From Buttiauxella sp. A111 (lineage in GTDB: Bacteria > Pseudomonadota > Gammaproteobacteria > Enterobacterales > Enterobacteriaceae): DNA of 64,000 bases. The stretch lies in NCBI RefSeq assembly GCF_014189855.1, contig NZ_BJFN01000004.1:1-64000 (forward strand). Reading direction: 5' to 3'. The notes beneath the pieces were generated by a model. The model searched no databases and was not told the DNA's origin. It saw nothing but the letters and a program-made list of their open reading frames with translations. Shown piece by piece: positions 1 through 8,928 of the stretch. Each line of letters starts with the position of its first letter. Position 1 is the stretch's first letter. Position numbers and translations under genes: made by a program.

Positions 1-3000
1 GGCTGCCAGAGACAACACATCGGTCTGGCCCAGCACGTTATCGGCAATCATTTTCAGGGTGCCGGAACGAATATCGGTATTCCCGACATAATCGTTGAGC
101 GTGTTGGACAACGACACGGTGTTGCCCACGCCAGTGTCAATCGCCAGGTCACCGGTACCGGTGATTTTTGCGCTCAGGTCAGCCGCGTTGCCGCTCAGGC
201 CTGCTGCATTCAGCGCCAGCGCATCAGCACCTGCCGTCAGCAGGTCAACCTGGGTCAGACCGTAGCTGATGTACAGGCCGTCAGCCGCATCACCGCTGGT
301 CAGACGGTAGTCATAGGTGCCTTTCGCCACCGTACTGCCGTTCTGGGCAATATCTGCCGTAGTGCTGTCGCTAATAACGTTATCGTTCTGATCCTTGAGG
401 ATAAGTGCACCACCACCGCCGATAGCGGTGGTGTCAGACGCCGCCAGCTGTACCATCGTGGTGGCATCGTCCTGCGCCAGGATATCCAGCAACGTATCTG
501 CCAGCGGGTGATCGTTGCTCACGCTGCCTTTGGCTACCTGCACTACGCCAGATCCGCTCAGATCCATGGATTCGGTGGTGTGTACGCTACCTTTGGCCAC
601 GGTTTCACCCGGGGTGCCGCTGTCAAATTTCAGCGTACCGCCGTTGAACTTCAGGCCACCGATGGTCTGCTTGCCGTCACCTACGTGCACGGTGCTGTAG
701 CCGTCAAGACGCAGGGTTGCATCCGACAGCGCCTGGGTGTTGACGCCCGCCAGTTCCATATTGGCACGGCTCAGTGCCACGGTACCGTCAAAACCATCAG
801 CCGCGTTTTTGCTGGTGAAGGTAAAGTTTTTATCTGTCCCCAGCTTCACCTGCATCAGACCCGTACCCGCCAGATGGCTTGCAAACACCACATCGTTAGC
901 ATGGGAGAGTGTCAGTGAACTGTCAGCATCGATATTAAAGCCTGTACCTGTTGCATCATTCTGACCGTCGCCCAGCGGCATCAGGGTATTATCCAGCGTC
1001 AGGTTGGAGCCACTGGTGGTGCCCTTAACGAGATTGACCTTTTCAAAACCGGATAACGACTCAGGGCTCGATAGATTGTAATCACTGCCAGTGATATTCA
1101 GGGTATCAGTCCCGCTACCTGCAACCAGGTGGTCAAACACGCCAATCGTATTTTCCCCCAGGTTATTGAGGTTAAAGGTGTCATTCCCTTCATCAGTGGT
1201 GAAATCAGTCCCTTTACTGCCCGCATCCAGGTTGACGGTGTTATTACCGGCCATCAGGTTCACGTGGCCGACAATCTTACCGCTGTTCTGGTTAGTGAAG
1301 GACATGCCCGTCCCTGTCAGCGTTTCTACCGCATTCTGATCTTTACTCGCCGCCTGAATGGTGCCGCTGTTTTTGAAGCTGGAGACAGCACCGTTATCAA
1401 TATCGACGACGCTGCTGGTTGTGGACTTAGAGGTCAGAACGCCAGACTGGTTAATCTTTTTAGTCGTACCGTTAACGATAATCGCTGAACCGCCTGAGGC
1501 GTTGTTAACGTTGACGCTGACGCCGGTATCCAGATCGGTACTGGAGTTGGTCACCAGCCCTTTGCCCTGCGCCGAGGTCACATTAATGACCAGCTCCGAC
1601 GAATGAGACATGTCCAGTTTGTTGGTTGTGGTAGAGGCATTAATATTTTCAAACAGGATCCCCGTGCCGCTGCCATTGACCGTGATAGTGCCGCTGTTTT
1701 GTTCCGCCATCGAAGCACCTGTGTGAACGCCGATACCATTACCCACATTAATGCGGGTTTTGGTCAGCGCAATGCCGGCGATATTGGCTTTGTTTTCAAT
1801 AGCATTGCCACTGCCCGTTGCGGACATATTAATCGTCGCATTTTCGACTGTCAGGCCCGTCGAACCGGTATCCAGCAGCACACCATGCGCAGTACCTGCG
1901 GCGGAGGTTATCCCCGTACCGGTCAGCGCCAGCGAAGAACCGCTGTCCACATGATAGGCAGCCAGACCATCAACAGCATGAACTGAAGCGCTACCTGAGT
2001 TGGTGACCGTTGAATCACCCTTAATATGCACACCCGTTCCGTTGACCTTGATAGAGCTGCTGTTTGCCAGAATACCGGAGTCAACCAGAACCCCGGTGCT
2101 GCCAGCGCTGGTGAAGTTAATGGTTCCCTGGTGATCGAGTTTACCGCCGTTACGGGCGATATAGCCGGACGCGCCGCCCGAGGTATTTGCAGAGGTCAGG
2201 TCGGCATAACTGGTCAGCACTGAATTGCCTTTCAGGCTCGTCACTTCCGTGCCGTCGAGGCCATAATACTTACCGTCCACAATCCCAACGGTTGTCCCCG
2301 TACCGCTGATTTCACCGATGTCAGAACCGGCACTCAGTATCCCCTTAGCACCACCTTCTACCTTCACGGCTGTTGCACCGTCACCGGTGATATTAAGCTG
2401 AACATCCCCGCTGTCGAGCAGCGTGCCCGCGCCAGTGGCCAGAATGGCCGTAGAATTCACCCCGGAAGCCGTTATGTTCGTCGTATTACCAGAGGTATCC
2501 ATAAAGCGAGCACCGGTATCGATGCGGTACAGGGTGGAGTCTTTCGTCGCCACTTCCTGGTTGGCATTACCCTGGCGCTCCACCATGGTGCCTGCGCCAT
2601 AGGCGTAATAGCCAATTTGTTTTTCACCGGTGTTAAAGTTAACGGAACTGGAATCGGTAATAACGATTTTGCCTTTATTACGGGCATGGTGAGCAACGGC
2701 ATTGTCGCCGTTAAGGTTCGTCGTGCCGGAAGCATTATATTTAGAGCCAGTCCCCTCCACCCAGGAGCCATAGTTAGCTAATTTCGTAACCGGGTCGAAG
2801 CCGCCGTTGATATTAATCACGCCGGTATTAGTAAATTCGCTGCCGCTCGTCAGTTTGAATGCAACGCTGTTGGCACCGTTGATGTTCACGGTGCCCGAGT
2901 TAGTCAGCTTGTTCTCCCCGGAGCCTGCACCGCCCGCAGCAATGACACCAATATTTTGCAGAACATTGCTTCCGTCACCGACCCCGTTAAGGTTAATGGT

Positions 3001-4773
3001 ACCCTGCTGCTCAAGGCTGACACCTTTTCCACTTACAGACAATGCAACTGCATTACGCGCTTTGCTACCGACGGTGATAACGGAATCCGCCAGGGTCTGC
3101 ACACGGGTATTTTGTTGAGCCCGGATCCCATAGGCTGGCATGGTAACAGCCAGATCGTCAACGGCTTCAGTCAACGAACCCATTGGCTTGCGACCAATAT
3201 AGATCTCCCCGTCCTGAATCAGCGATGCGCTACCAGTCAGCTGTATACCCGTTGAATACATCAGATTGGTGACCCCCGGACCATCAGGCCGCGTTGCAAT
3301 GTTAATCACCCCGCTGTTTTTGACTGTAGTGGTATCTCTGGCGTCTATACCATCCATCTCAGAAGTATAAACACCCAGTCCCCCAACGTTAATTATCCCA
3401 TTGTTGGTGACATCGCTGGCCCCATAGGCTATCACGCCACGACCGGGGTGACGGCTGAGTTCGTCTGTAACAAGAGCGCGCGTAGTCCCCACATCAATCA
3501 CGCCATTGTTCATCACGACAGCGTTGATGGCCCCGACAGCGTCTGCGCGGCCAAATTCAGACGATACGCCTATCTCACCGTTGTTGGTCAGAACAGCACC
3601 ATCCTCCACTTTAATCACAGTCAAATCACTATTTTCTGTCTGCAGGCTGGCATCCGCAGCAATATTGACTTTGGCATCCGCCCCGGCGGCGTGAATAAAT
3701 ATACTGTTAGTTAAGTACCCAGGCTGGAGGATATCATCGGTCGCTTCAACAGGGTGCTCTGGCTTAATACCGATTACATTTAAGGCAGTACTGTAAGCCT
3801 TCGCCAGTTCGGCATCATATTTAGTGGGGGCTAACGCTCCAGACTGAATCGCGGCTATCACCGCATCGTTATATACTCTGAGGTCGTCGATATTGTTAAC
3901 GGTGACGGATTCGCCTTTGTAGTTGTTGAATTTTCCCTGGTAAGTAATTTCATTAAATGAAATTGATGCAATTGCACCATTTTCATCCAGTGCCCCAATA
4001 CCTGGACTGATATGATCGATATGTGTCTTTGAGTTATAATTCAGCGTTCCGCCAGCCTCAACGTCAAATACATTGCCGTTTTTGAAAATAGCGTTGAACT
4101 GATTTTCAGCCTGACTTTCCCAGTCGCTGCCATGGGAACCAATATCAACCGTCAGGTCGCCTCCGGACTTAACGGTGGCAATACGCATATTGATATATTG
4201 CTTATCACCCACCGCCTCCGGGCGGTATACATAGAAGCTGTCGATGTCTGTGGTGGTTAAATCATTGCTGTTATAAACAGGTAAAGCGACTTGTGTCTGG
4301 GTAATAGGGTCAAAATAGGTAATTGATTCTTTAGAGGGCAGCCTAAAAGCTTGACCACCATGACCTGCTGAGCCGGACGTAATTCGATCGTCATCAACAG
4401 CATGCTGTATGCTCTCTTTTACAAGACCAGCATCACCTCTTTCAAGCGCATTAAACCCTTTGCCCGAAGCGTCATTGGTCAATACCTGCCCACCAGAACT
4501 GATAATATGCTGCCCAAATAAATCATCGTTATCAGTCGGATTATAACTTTGAATATCAAGCGCAAAAGCCGAAGTCGCATGTAAAACTAAGGCTGATGAA
4601 ATTAGCCTTGCCAGCAATGAGCGAGACAATTTGAATGATGAAGTATTTCTTGAAACTTCGTTGCTAACAACTGAGTTAGCACTCTTCACTGCGCCAAAGT
4701 TCCGAGCTAATTCTGAAGTAACCACAAAGCATTGCAGGCTAGTACTCCAAATCACTTTAAAAAATTTATTCAT
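1..4773 (-). CDS. Large AIDA-type autotransporter adhesin, 5' part (3' end outside window)
   Basis: The frame is open for 1591 codons from ATG at 4773 to base 1 with no stop, so the gene continues past the left edge. The N-terminus (MNKFFKVIWSTSLQ..VVTSELA) is the extended signal peptide region typical of very large type V secreted proteins. A basic stretch and a hydrophobic core follow, ending near residue 71 (HATSAFA). Residues from about 330 on are degenerate beta-helix repeats rich in V-x-N-x-G and N-x-G-x-I-N-V, the usual passenger fold of AIDA/pertactin-like adhesins. The 3' beta-barrel is not in the window, so the class is inferred from the signal peptide and repeats. Upstream is AAGG about 8 nt before ATG. 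It is divergent from two regulator genes that may control it. Exact binding target unknown. Confidence 0.85.
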   Translation of the reverse strand, partial: MNKFFKVIWSTSLQCFVVTSELARNFGAVKSANSVVSNEVSRNTSSFKLSRSLLARLISSALVLHATSAFALDIQSYNPTDNDDLFGQHIISSGGQVLTNDASGKGFNALERGDAGLVKESIQHAVDDDRITSGSAGHGGQAFRLPSKESITYFDPITQTQVALPVYNSNDLTTTDIDSFYVYRPEAVGDKQYINMRIATVKSGGDLTVDIGSHGSDWESQAENQFNAIFKNGNVFDVEAGGTLNYNSKTHIDHISPGIGALDENGAIASISFNEITYQGKFNNYKGESVTVNNIDDLRVYNDAVIAAIQSGALAPTKYDAELAKAYSTALNVIGIKPEHPVEATDDILQPGYLTNSIFIHAAGADAKVNIAADASLQTENSDLTVIKVEDGAVLTNNGEIGVSSEFGRADAVGAINAVVMNNGVIDVGTTRALVTDELSRHPGRGVIAYGASDVTNNGIINVGGLGVYTSEMDGIDARDTTTVKNSGVINIATRPDGPGVTNLMYSTGIQLTGSASLIQDGEIYIGRKPMGSLTEAVDDLAVTMPAYGIRAQQNTRVQTLADSVITVGSKARNAVALSVSGKGVSLEQQGTINLNGVGDGSNVLQNIGVIAAGGAGSGENKLTNSGTVNINGANSVAFKLTSGSEFTNTGVININGGFDPVTKLANYGSWVEGTGSKYNASGTTNLNGDNAVAHHARNKGKIVITDSSSVNFNTGEKQIGYYAYGAGTMVERQGNANQEVATKDSTLYRIDTGARFMDTSGNTTNITASGVNSTAILATGAGTLLDSGDVQLNITGDGATAVKVEGGAKGILSAGSDIGEISGTGTTVGIVDGKYYGLDGTEVTSLKGNSVLTSYADLTSANTSGGASGYIARNGGKLDHQGTINFTSAGSTGVLVDSGILANSSSIKVNGTGVHIKGDSTVTNSGSASVHAVDGLAAYHVDSGSSLALTGTGITSAAGTAHGVLLDTGSTGLTVENATINMSATGSGNAIENKANIAGIALTKTRINVGNGIGVHTGASMAEQNSGTITVNGSGTGILFENINASTTTNKLDMSHSSELVINVTSAQGKGLVTNSSTDLDTGVSVNVNNASGGSAIIVNGTTKKINQSGVLTSKSTTSSVVDIDNGAVSSFKNSGTIQAASKDQNAVETLTGTGMSFTNQNSGKIVGHVNLMAGNNTVNLDAGSKGTDFTTDEGNDTFNLNNLGENTIGVFDHLVAGSGTDTLNITGSDYNLSSPESLSGFEKVNLVKGTTSGSNLTLDNTLMPLGDGQNDATGTGFNIDADSSLTLSHANDVVFASHLAGTGLMQVKLGTDKNFTFTSKNAADGFDGTVALSRANMELAGVNTQALSDATLRLDGYSTVHVGDGKQTIGGLKFNGGTLKFDSGTPGETVAKGSVHTTESMDLSGSGVVQVAKGSVSNDHPLADTLLDILAQDDATTMVQLAASDTTAIGGGGALILKDQNDNVISDSTTADIAQNGSTVAKGTYDYRLTSGDAADGLYISYGLTQVDLLTAGADALALNAAGLSGNAADLSAKITGTGDLAIDTGVGNTVSLSNTLNDYVGNTDIRSGTLKMIADNVLGQTDVLSLAA

Positions 4774-5378
4774 TACATCAACCTTACAGAAATCATTGTA
4801 TTTAATTAAAAAATAAGGAGGTGTGCTTACGTTGTAGGGGTCAGGCTAAAATTAAATAATTGCCATCTGCCATAAGCCTTACACTCGCATGTGATTACTC
4901 GAGCATAGAAAACAGCATTTGAAGACACCGGCTTCATTGAGTTATTAACGAAAAATAAAGAACACGCGTAATTTATTCCAAAATTAAAATTCAGACAAAC
5001 TACCAATGTTAATGACATGTTGTTTTTAATGTTAAAACCCGGGCTGGGTATAAAACAAACTCCATTGCTAATTCCTTTTATTTGAATGAGATGGCAAAAA
5101 TATTTTTTTAGATCCCCAATCCGTAAAAACACAAATAAAATAAACAGAGCAAAATATCTACCATCGATCATGTCACCATTAAAAACGTCAAGAAAAATTT
5201 AATATATAAATAAATAATGCGTCCGAAAAAGTACTAAAAATACATTTAATTTATAAATTTATTCATTAGTCTTTTAAGGAAATTGTTTTTTTGAAATCTA
5301 CTACTATCTTTATACGGTAACACTTGAGGATTCTTACTTGATTGTTCATGGATGGTTTACTCAGACTAAGGTTTCAAC
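4774..5378. other. AT-rich divergent spacer upstream of autotransporter and IprA-like regulator
   Basis: This 605-bp spacer is much richer in A+T than the rest of the window and separates two divergently transcribed genes, so it must hold both promoters. I could not fix a clean -35/-10 pair by eye. A 114-codon minus-strand frame at 4827-5171 is present but I do not accept it as a gene. The low GC together with the low-GC regulators next to it suggests acquired DNA that H-NS-type proteins would silence; that is inference. Confidence 0.5.
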
Positions 5379-6008
5379 ATGCACACGACTCCCCCTACAC
5401 GACCAGAGGCTTCGATCAAGAGAATATTTTCAGCTTTAAAGCCGGTCAGCACTCCGCTGGAGGTCGTACCCAATAAAAGGTTGTCATGGGAGATCAAAGA
5501 CATCCCTCAACTCTATATTGTTGAGCGTGGTGAGATTTCTGTGATTCGGGTATCCGATGGTTTGCTTATTGCCACATCCTACGATCAGAATATTTTCGGT
5601 ATGTCAGAAGCCATACAGCCCATGCGCAGCCATTATTTGCGCTCGGAAAAGTCAGGGGTCATATTACGTGTGGATGCCAGCGTCGGCTTTGATGTGATCA
5701 GAACGCAAAACCTTTGGGAAGACGTCTCGATTGTGCTGTCTTACTATAATGGCTATCTTTTTTATCGGGACGCGTTGGTAGTGCAACAAAGAATTTATAA
5801 AATAGTCAGAGCTTATATACTTGAAATGGCGGAACTTTCAGTTGAGTCGCGTTTAACGATTCCTATTCTTGAATATATCCAGAAAAGAACTCACTTGTCT
5901 CGTAGTAGCATTTTAAATGCTGTCCAAATTTTAACAAACGGAGGCTATATTGAAGTTAAAAGAGGTGGCTATTTACTAAAAGCAGGAAAAATACCCAGAG
6001 ATTATTAA
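5379..6008 (+). CDS. IprA/YaiV-like winged-helix transcriptional regulator
   Basis: The 209-residue protein has an N-terminal beta-rich region (about 15-115) resembling a cyclic-nucleotide-binding-type fold without an evident ligand pocket. A C-terminal winged helix-turn-helix follows (about 145-205, with THLSRSSILNAVQILTNGGYIEVKRGGY). This layout matches the enterobacterial IprA/YaiV family of small CRP-like regulators, some of which affect peroxide resistance and surface genes. Start ATG at 5379 is supported by TAAGG 8 nt upstream. It is divergent from the large autotransporter gene and precedes a LuxR-type regulator, so control of the adhesin is a reasonable guess. Low GC for this chromosome. 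Confidence 0.7.
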   Translation: MHTTPPTRPEASIKRIFSALKPVSTPLEVVPNKRLSWEIKDIPQLYIVERGEISVIRVSDGLLIATSYDQNIFGMSEAIQPMRSHYLRSEKSGVILRVDASVGFDVIRTQNLWEDVSIVLSYYNGYLFYRDALVVQQRIYKIVRAYILEMAELSVESRLTIPILEYIQKRTHLSRSSILNAVQILTNGGYIEVKRGGYLLKAGKIPRDY

Positions 6009-6067
6009 CGCATTCTGTTAGACGCCATGGCAGGTAAAGTTATAATAATAATACATCAGACAGTTCA

Positions 6068-6093
6068 TCTTATGGTCTTTACATACCATAAGA
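6068..6093. terminator. Hairpin between the two regulator genes
   Basis: Arms TCTTATGGT (6068-6076) and ACCATAAGA (6085-6093) are perfectly complementary with an 8-nt loop. An AT-rich stretch, not a clean T-run, follows. It may terminate the IprA-like transcript or be a dyad operator for the next gene. Confidence 0.4.
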
Positions 6094-6178
6094 CACTTAT
6101 CATTTTATCTTATTAAAAAACACAGTAAACACATTAAATTAATTTCACAACACACCAGATATAAAAGGATTTTGAATC

Positions 6179-6793
6179 ATGTTTAATATAATTGTCATCC
6201 ATTCAGACCAGTATTGGAAACAAGGGGCGGAGTCTATTCTGCGCAATCTAATAAATAAAGATGTCACCACCCGAGTATCGACAATGTTTAATCCTGGCAT
6301 CGATATTGTTCTTATCGATCACGCTTCATTGCTGACCCTAAGTGAAAGTGAATGGAGTGGTAAAGCCATTGTTCTTGTTCATGATATTTCACCTCGCGAT
6401 ATGCTAAATGCTGGAGAGAAATGTAAGAATATTATTTACTCTGATGACACACCGGAACAGCTCAGCAATAAATTTTTAACGGCTGTCAAATTTATACACA
6501 CAGGAAAATGGAGTCACGAAGCGAAAGCCCCTAATCTCAGATACCGGCTAACAAATAAGGAAATATCAATAATTAATGACCTGGCGAGAGGAATTGATTC
6601 CAGGGTGGTTGCTATGATGCACAAAACTACGATAAAAAATGTCAGCGCCCATAAACGCAATGCCATGCAAAAATTAAACGTCAGAACAACGAAGTCTCTT
6701 TTAAGCCGGCTTTCTCATATGCATGAGAATACTGCATCTATTCTTCTGCAACGTCATGTGCAAGGCTCGGTTGACGTAAGCACACCTTTTTAA
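6179..6793 (+). CDS. LuxR/GerE-type DNA-binding response regulator-like protein
   Basis: The 204-residue protein ends in a GerE-type helix-turn-helix (about 120-180): YRLTNKEISIINDLARG, then KNVSAHKRNAMQKLNV, which matches the family pattern LTxxExxVLxxxAxG...TVxxHxxxIxxKL. The N-terminal half (about 1-110) looks like a degenerate receiver: it has DIVLIDHASLL where a phospho-acceptor Asp would lie, but no adjacent sensor kinase gene exists. RcsA/FimZ-like atypical regulators have this design. AAAGGA lies about 10 nt before ATG. The position beside an autotransporter suggests a surface-structure regulator; this is inference. Confidence 0.7.
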   Translation: MFNIIVIHSDQYWKQGAESILRNLINKDVTTRVSTMFNPGIDIVLIDHASLLTLSESEWSGKAIVLVHDISPRDMLNAGEKCKNIIYSDDTPEQLSNKFLTAVKFIHTGKWSHEAKAPNLRYRLTNKEISIINDLARGIDSRVVAMMHKTTIKNVSAHKRNAMQKLNVRTTKSLLSRLSHMHENTASILLQRHVQGSVDVSTPF

Positions 6794-6806
6794 CGGTAGC
6801 TAATCT

Positions 6807-6931
6807 ATACCCGTCATACTTCAAGCTGCTTATGCGTTGGCTGCACCCACTCACCCCAGTCACTTACTTGAGTAAGCTCCTGGGGATTCTCGTGTTTGCC
6901 GCCTTCAAGCAACTCGAATTATTTTGGGTAT
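6807..6931. repeat. ERIC element (enterobacterial repetitive intergenic consensus), copy 1
   Basis: A 125-bp imperfect palindrome bounded by ATACCC and GGGTAT. It contains the conserved ERIC core CACCCCAGTCACTTAC and GTAAGCTCCTGGGG, the sequences on which ERIC-PCR primers are based. It lies between the LuxR-type gene and the DppA-like gene. A second copy is at 36378-36501 with nearly the same sequence. Confidence 0.93.
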
Positions 6932-6938
6932 GAATTGA

Positions 6939-6960
6939 CGCTCTCCCCTAAAAGAGAGCG
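6939..6960 (-). terminator. Hairpin downstream of DppA-like gene
   Basis: Arms CGCTCTC (6939-6945) and GAGAGCG (6954-6960) flank an 8-nt loop, 21 bp after the stop of the minus-strand binding-protein gene. The following T-run is poor, so termination is plausible but not certain. Confidence 0.45.
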
Positions 6961-6981
6961 CCATTCAACACGCATTCAATG

Positions 6982-8580
6982 CTAATTCAATTTCGCTTTC
7001 GAGAAATCGCTACCGTTGGTGCTTACCGTGTAACCCGTCACATTGCTGCGGGTCGCGTAGAAGGTTTTACCATTCGCCAGTGGGATCCACGGCGCTTGCT
7101 CATAAAACACCTCTTGTGCCTGCTCGTATAGTTTGGCGCGAACCGCAGGGTCGCTGGTCAATTTCGCTTTCTGCGTCAGCGCATCGTACTGTTTATCGCA
7201 CCAACGCGCGGCGTTCGAACCACTTTCGATACTGCCGCAACCGAGCAGTGTATCCGCGAAGTTATCCGGGTCACCGTTATCGCTCATCCAGCCAAACAGT
7301 GCAGAGGAGTGTTCGCCTTTGCGCATGCCGGAGAGATACTCGCCCCACTCGAAAGTGACGATTTTCGCGTTTACACCGACTTTCGCCCAGTCATTCTGAA
7401 TCATCTCAGCGATGCGGCGTGAGTTCGGGTTATAAGGACGTTGCACCGGCATCGACCATAAATCGGTTTCGAATCCCTTCTCAAATCCAGCTTGTTTCAA
7501 CAACGCTTTGGCTTTCTCAGGATCATAACTGCGATCGCTCAGATCTTTATTAAAACCTAACATTGCTGGTGGAATAGGTGATTTCGCCACGGTGCCAGAG
7601 CCCATAAACACCGCATTAATAATCGCCTGTTTATCAACGGCGTAATTCAGAGCCTGGCGCACCAGCACGTTATCAAACGGTTTTTTCGTGGTGTTAAACG
7701 CCAGGTAACCGACGTTCAGGCCGTCGACGGTATGCAGTTGGAGGTCTTTGTTGGCCTTGATGGCTTCAAACTGGACCGGTGCCGGAGCCGGGATAATCTG
7801 GCATTCGTTCTTCTGCAATTTCGCCATACGGGTCTGCACATTTGGCGTGATGGAGAAGATCAGGTGTTTGGTTGGCACTTCGCCATTCCAGTAATTCGGG
7901 TTCGCCACATAGCGAATCAATGAATCGACTTTGTATTCCTGCAACGCATACGGGCCGGTGCCGATAGGTGCAGTATCCACCTTCTCAGGCGTCCCCGCTT
8001 TTAGCATTGCGTCGGCATATTCCGCCGACAGAATCGAGGCGAAATCCATGCCCCAGTCGGCAAGGAATGCCGCATTAGGTTCGCTCAGAGTGAACTGGAC
8101 GTGATTGTCATCGATTTTCTTCACCTCAGTGATGAGCTTATCGAAGCCCACATCATTGAAGTATTCGTAATTGGCTTTTGAGACATTGTGGTACGGGTTT
8201 TTAGGGTCTTTCTGGCGCATCACCGAGAAAACAACGTCGTCTGCGTTAAAATCGCGCGTCGGTTTAAACGCTTTATTACTGTTGAATTTCACACCTTTAC
8301 GCAGGGTAAACGTATAGGTTTTGCCATCCTTGCTGATGTCCCAGGCCGTTGCCAACGACGGCACCGGCACGTTATCGCTCGGGCGGAATTCTACCAGGCG
8401 GTTGTACAGCGTTTGCGAGCTGGCAACAAACGTGGGACCGGAGCTGGCGATTTGCGGGTTGAAGGATTCTGGAGAGGCTTCTGAACAGTAAACTAACGTG
8501 TTATTCGCGGCAGCGAAGGCGGTTGTTGCGGGTAATAGACTACTGAGCAACAGCGCGAGAAGTGTTTTCCCTGTCGACAT
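6982..8580 (-). CDS. DppA-like periplasmic peptide-binding protein (orphan ABC transporter component)
   Basis: The 532-residue protein has a signal peptide (about 1-23, ending in TTAFA) and then NTLVYCSEASPESFNP, close to the mature start of E. coli DppA. SBP family 5 features run throughout, including GTGPY near 210, AKLQKNECQ and MPVQRPYNPNSRRIAEMIQ. DppA binds dipeptides and haem for the DppBCDF importer. Here no permease or ATPase gene is adjacent, so it probably feeds a transporter encoded elsewhere, as E. coli MppA does with Opp. AAAGG is 8 nt before ATG. A paralogue lies at 26781-28382. Substrate unknown. Confidence 0.88.
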   Translation of the reverse strand: MSTGKTLLALLLSSLLPATTAFAAANNTLVYCSEASPESFNPQIASSGPTFVASSQTLYNRLVEFRPSDNVPVPSLATAWDISKDGKTYTFTLRKGVKFNSNKAFKPTRDFNADDVVFSVMRQKDPKNPYHNVSKANYEYFNDVGFDKLITEVKKIDDNHVQFTLSEPNAAFLADWGMDFASILSAEYADAMLKAGTPEKVDTAPIGTGPYALQEYKVDSLIRYVANPNYWNGEVPTKHLIFSITPNVQTRMAKLQKNECQIIPAPAPVQFEAIKANKDLQLHTVDGLNVGYLAFNTTKKPFDNVLVRQALNYAVDKQAIINAVFMGSGTVAKSPIPPAMLGFNKDLSDRSYDPEKAKALLKQAGFEKGFETDLWSMPVQRPYNPNSRRIAEMIQNDWAKVGVNAKIVTFEWGEYLSGMRKGEHSSALFGWMSDNGDPDNFADTLLGCGSIESGSNAARWCDKQYDALTQKAKLTSDPAVRAKLYEQAQEVFYEQAPWIPLANGKTFYATRSNVTGYTVSTNGSDFSKAKLN

Positions 8581-8928
8581 ATTTTTGCCTTTTGATGGAT
8601 TTTTTCACAGGTCGACTGCGAACAGCGCCAGCCGACAAAACCTTTTTAGTGCAATCATCACAACATAGCCCATCGGGGCTGACAAATAACAAACCGCTAT
8701 CATGTTATTCAAATTTGGCTGAATTTGCTCATTTCGACAGCAAGTGCGCCACAAACCGCTGCAAAGTACAGTCGCACAAAACCTGATAACCCCCCAATGA
8801 CTTAAGTGCAATCCGTCGATAATTAGAAAAAATACCCGTCTCTTCCACCGTTTACTTGCGGAAAGTTTACGTAAAGTGGCAAGCGTGAAGATGGCTCAAG
8901 TTGAGCTGAAAACAGCAGGATTGATGAC
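8581..8928. other. Divergent promoter region of DppA-like gene and srfABC
   Basis: A 348-bp spacer between divergent genes. Short open frames here look like chance. It must hold the promoters of the minus-strand binding protein and of the srf operon. I did not find a convincing named operator. The srfA-proximal end has a small palindrome TTTACGTAAA. Confidence 0.4.

Noticed and set aside
508..3714. Many plus-strand frames over the first 3.7 kb
   Set aside because: All lie opposite the continuous minus-strand autotransporter frame, which has consistent beta-helix repeats.
4827..5171. 114-codon minus-strand frame in the AT-rich spacer, hydrophobic N-terminus
   Set aside because: Poor ribosome site, mixed composition without a recognisable domain, and it lies in the divergent promoter region; probably chance in AT-rich DNA.
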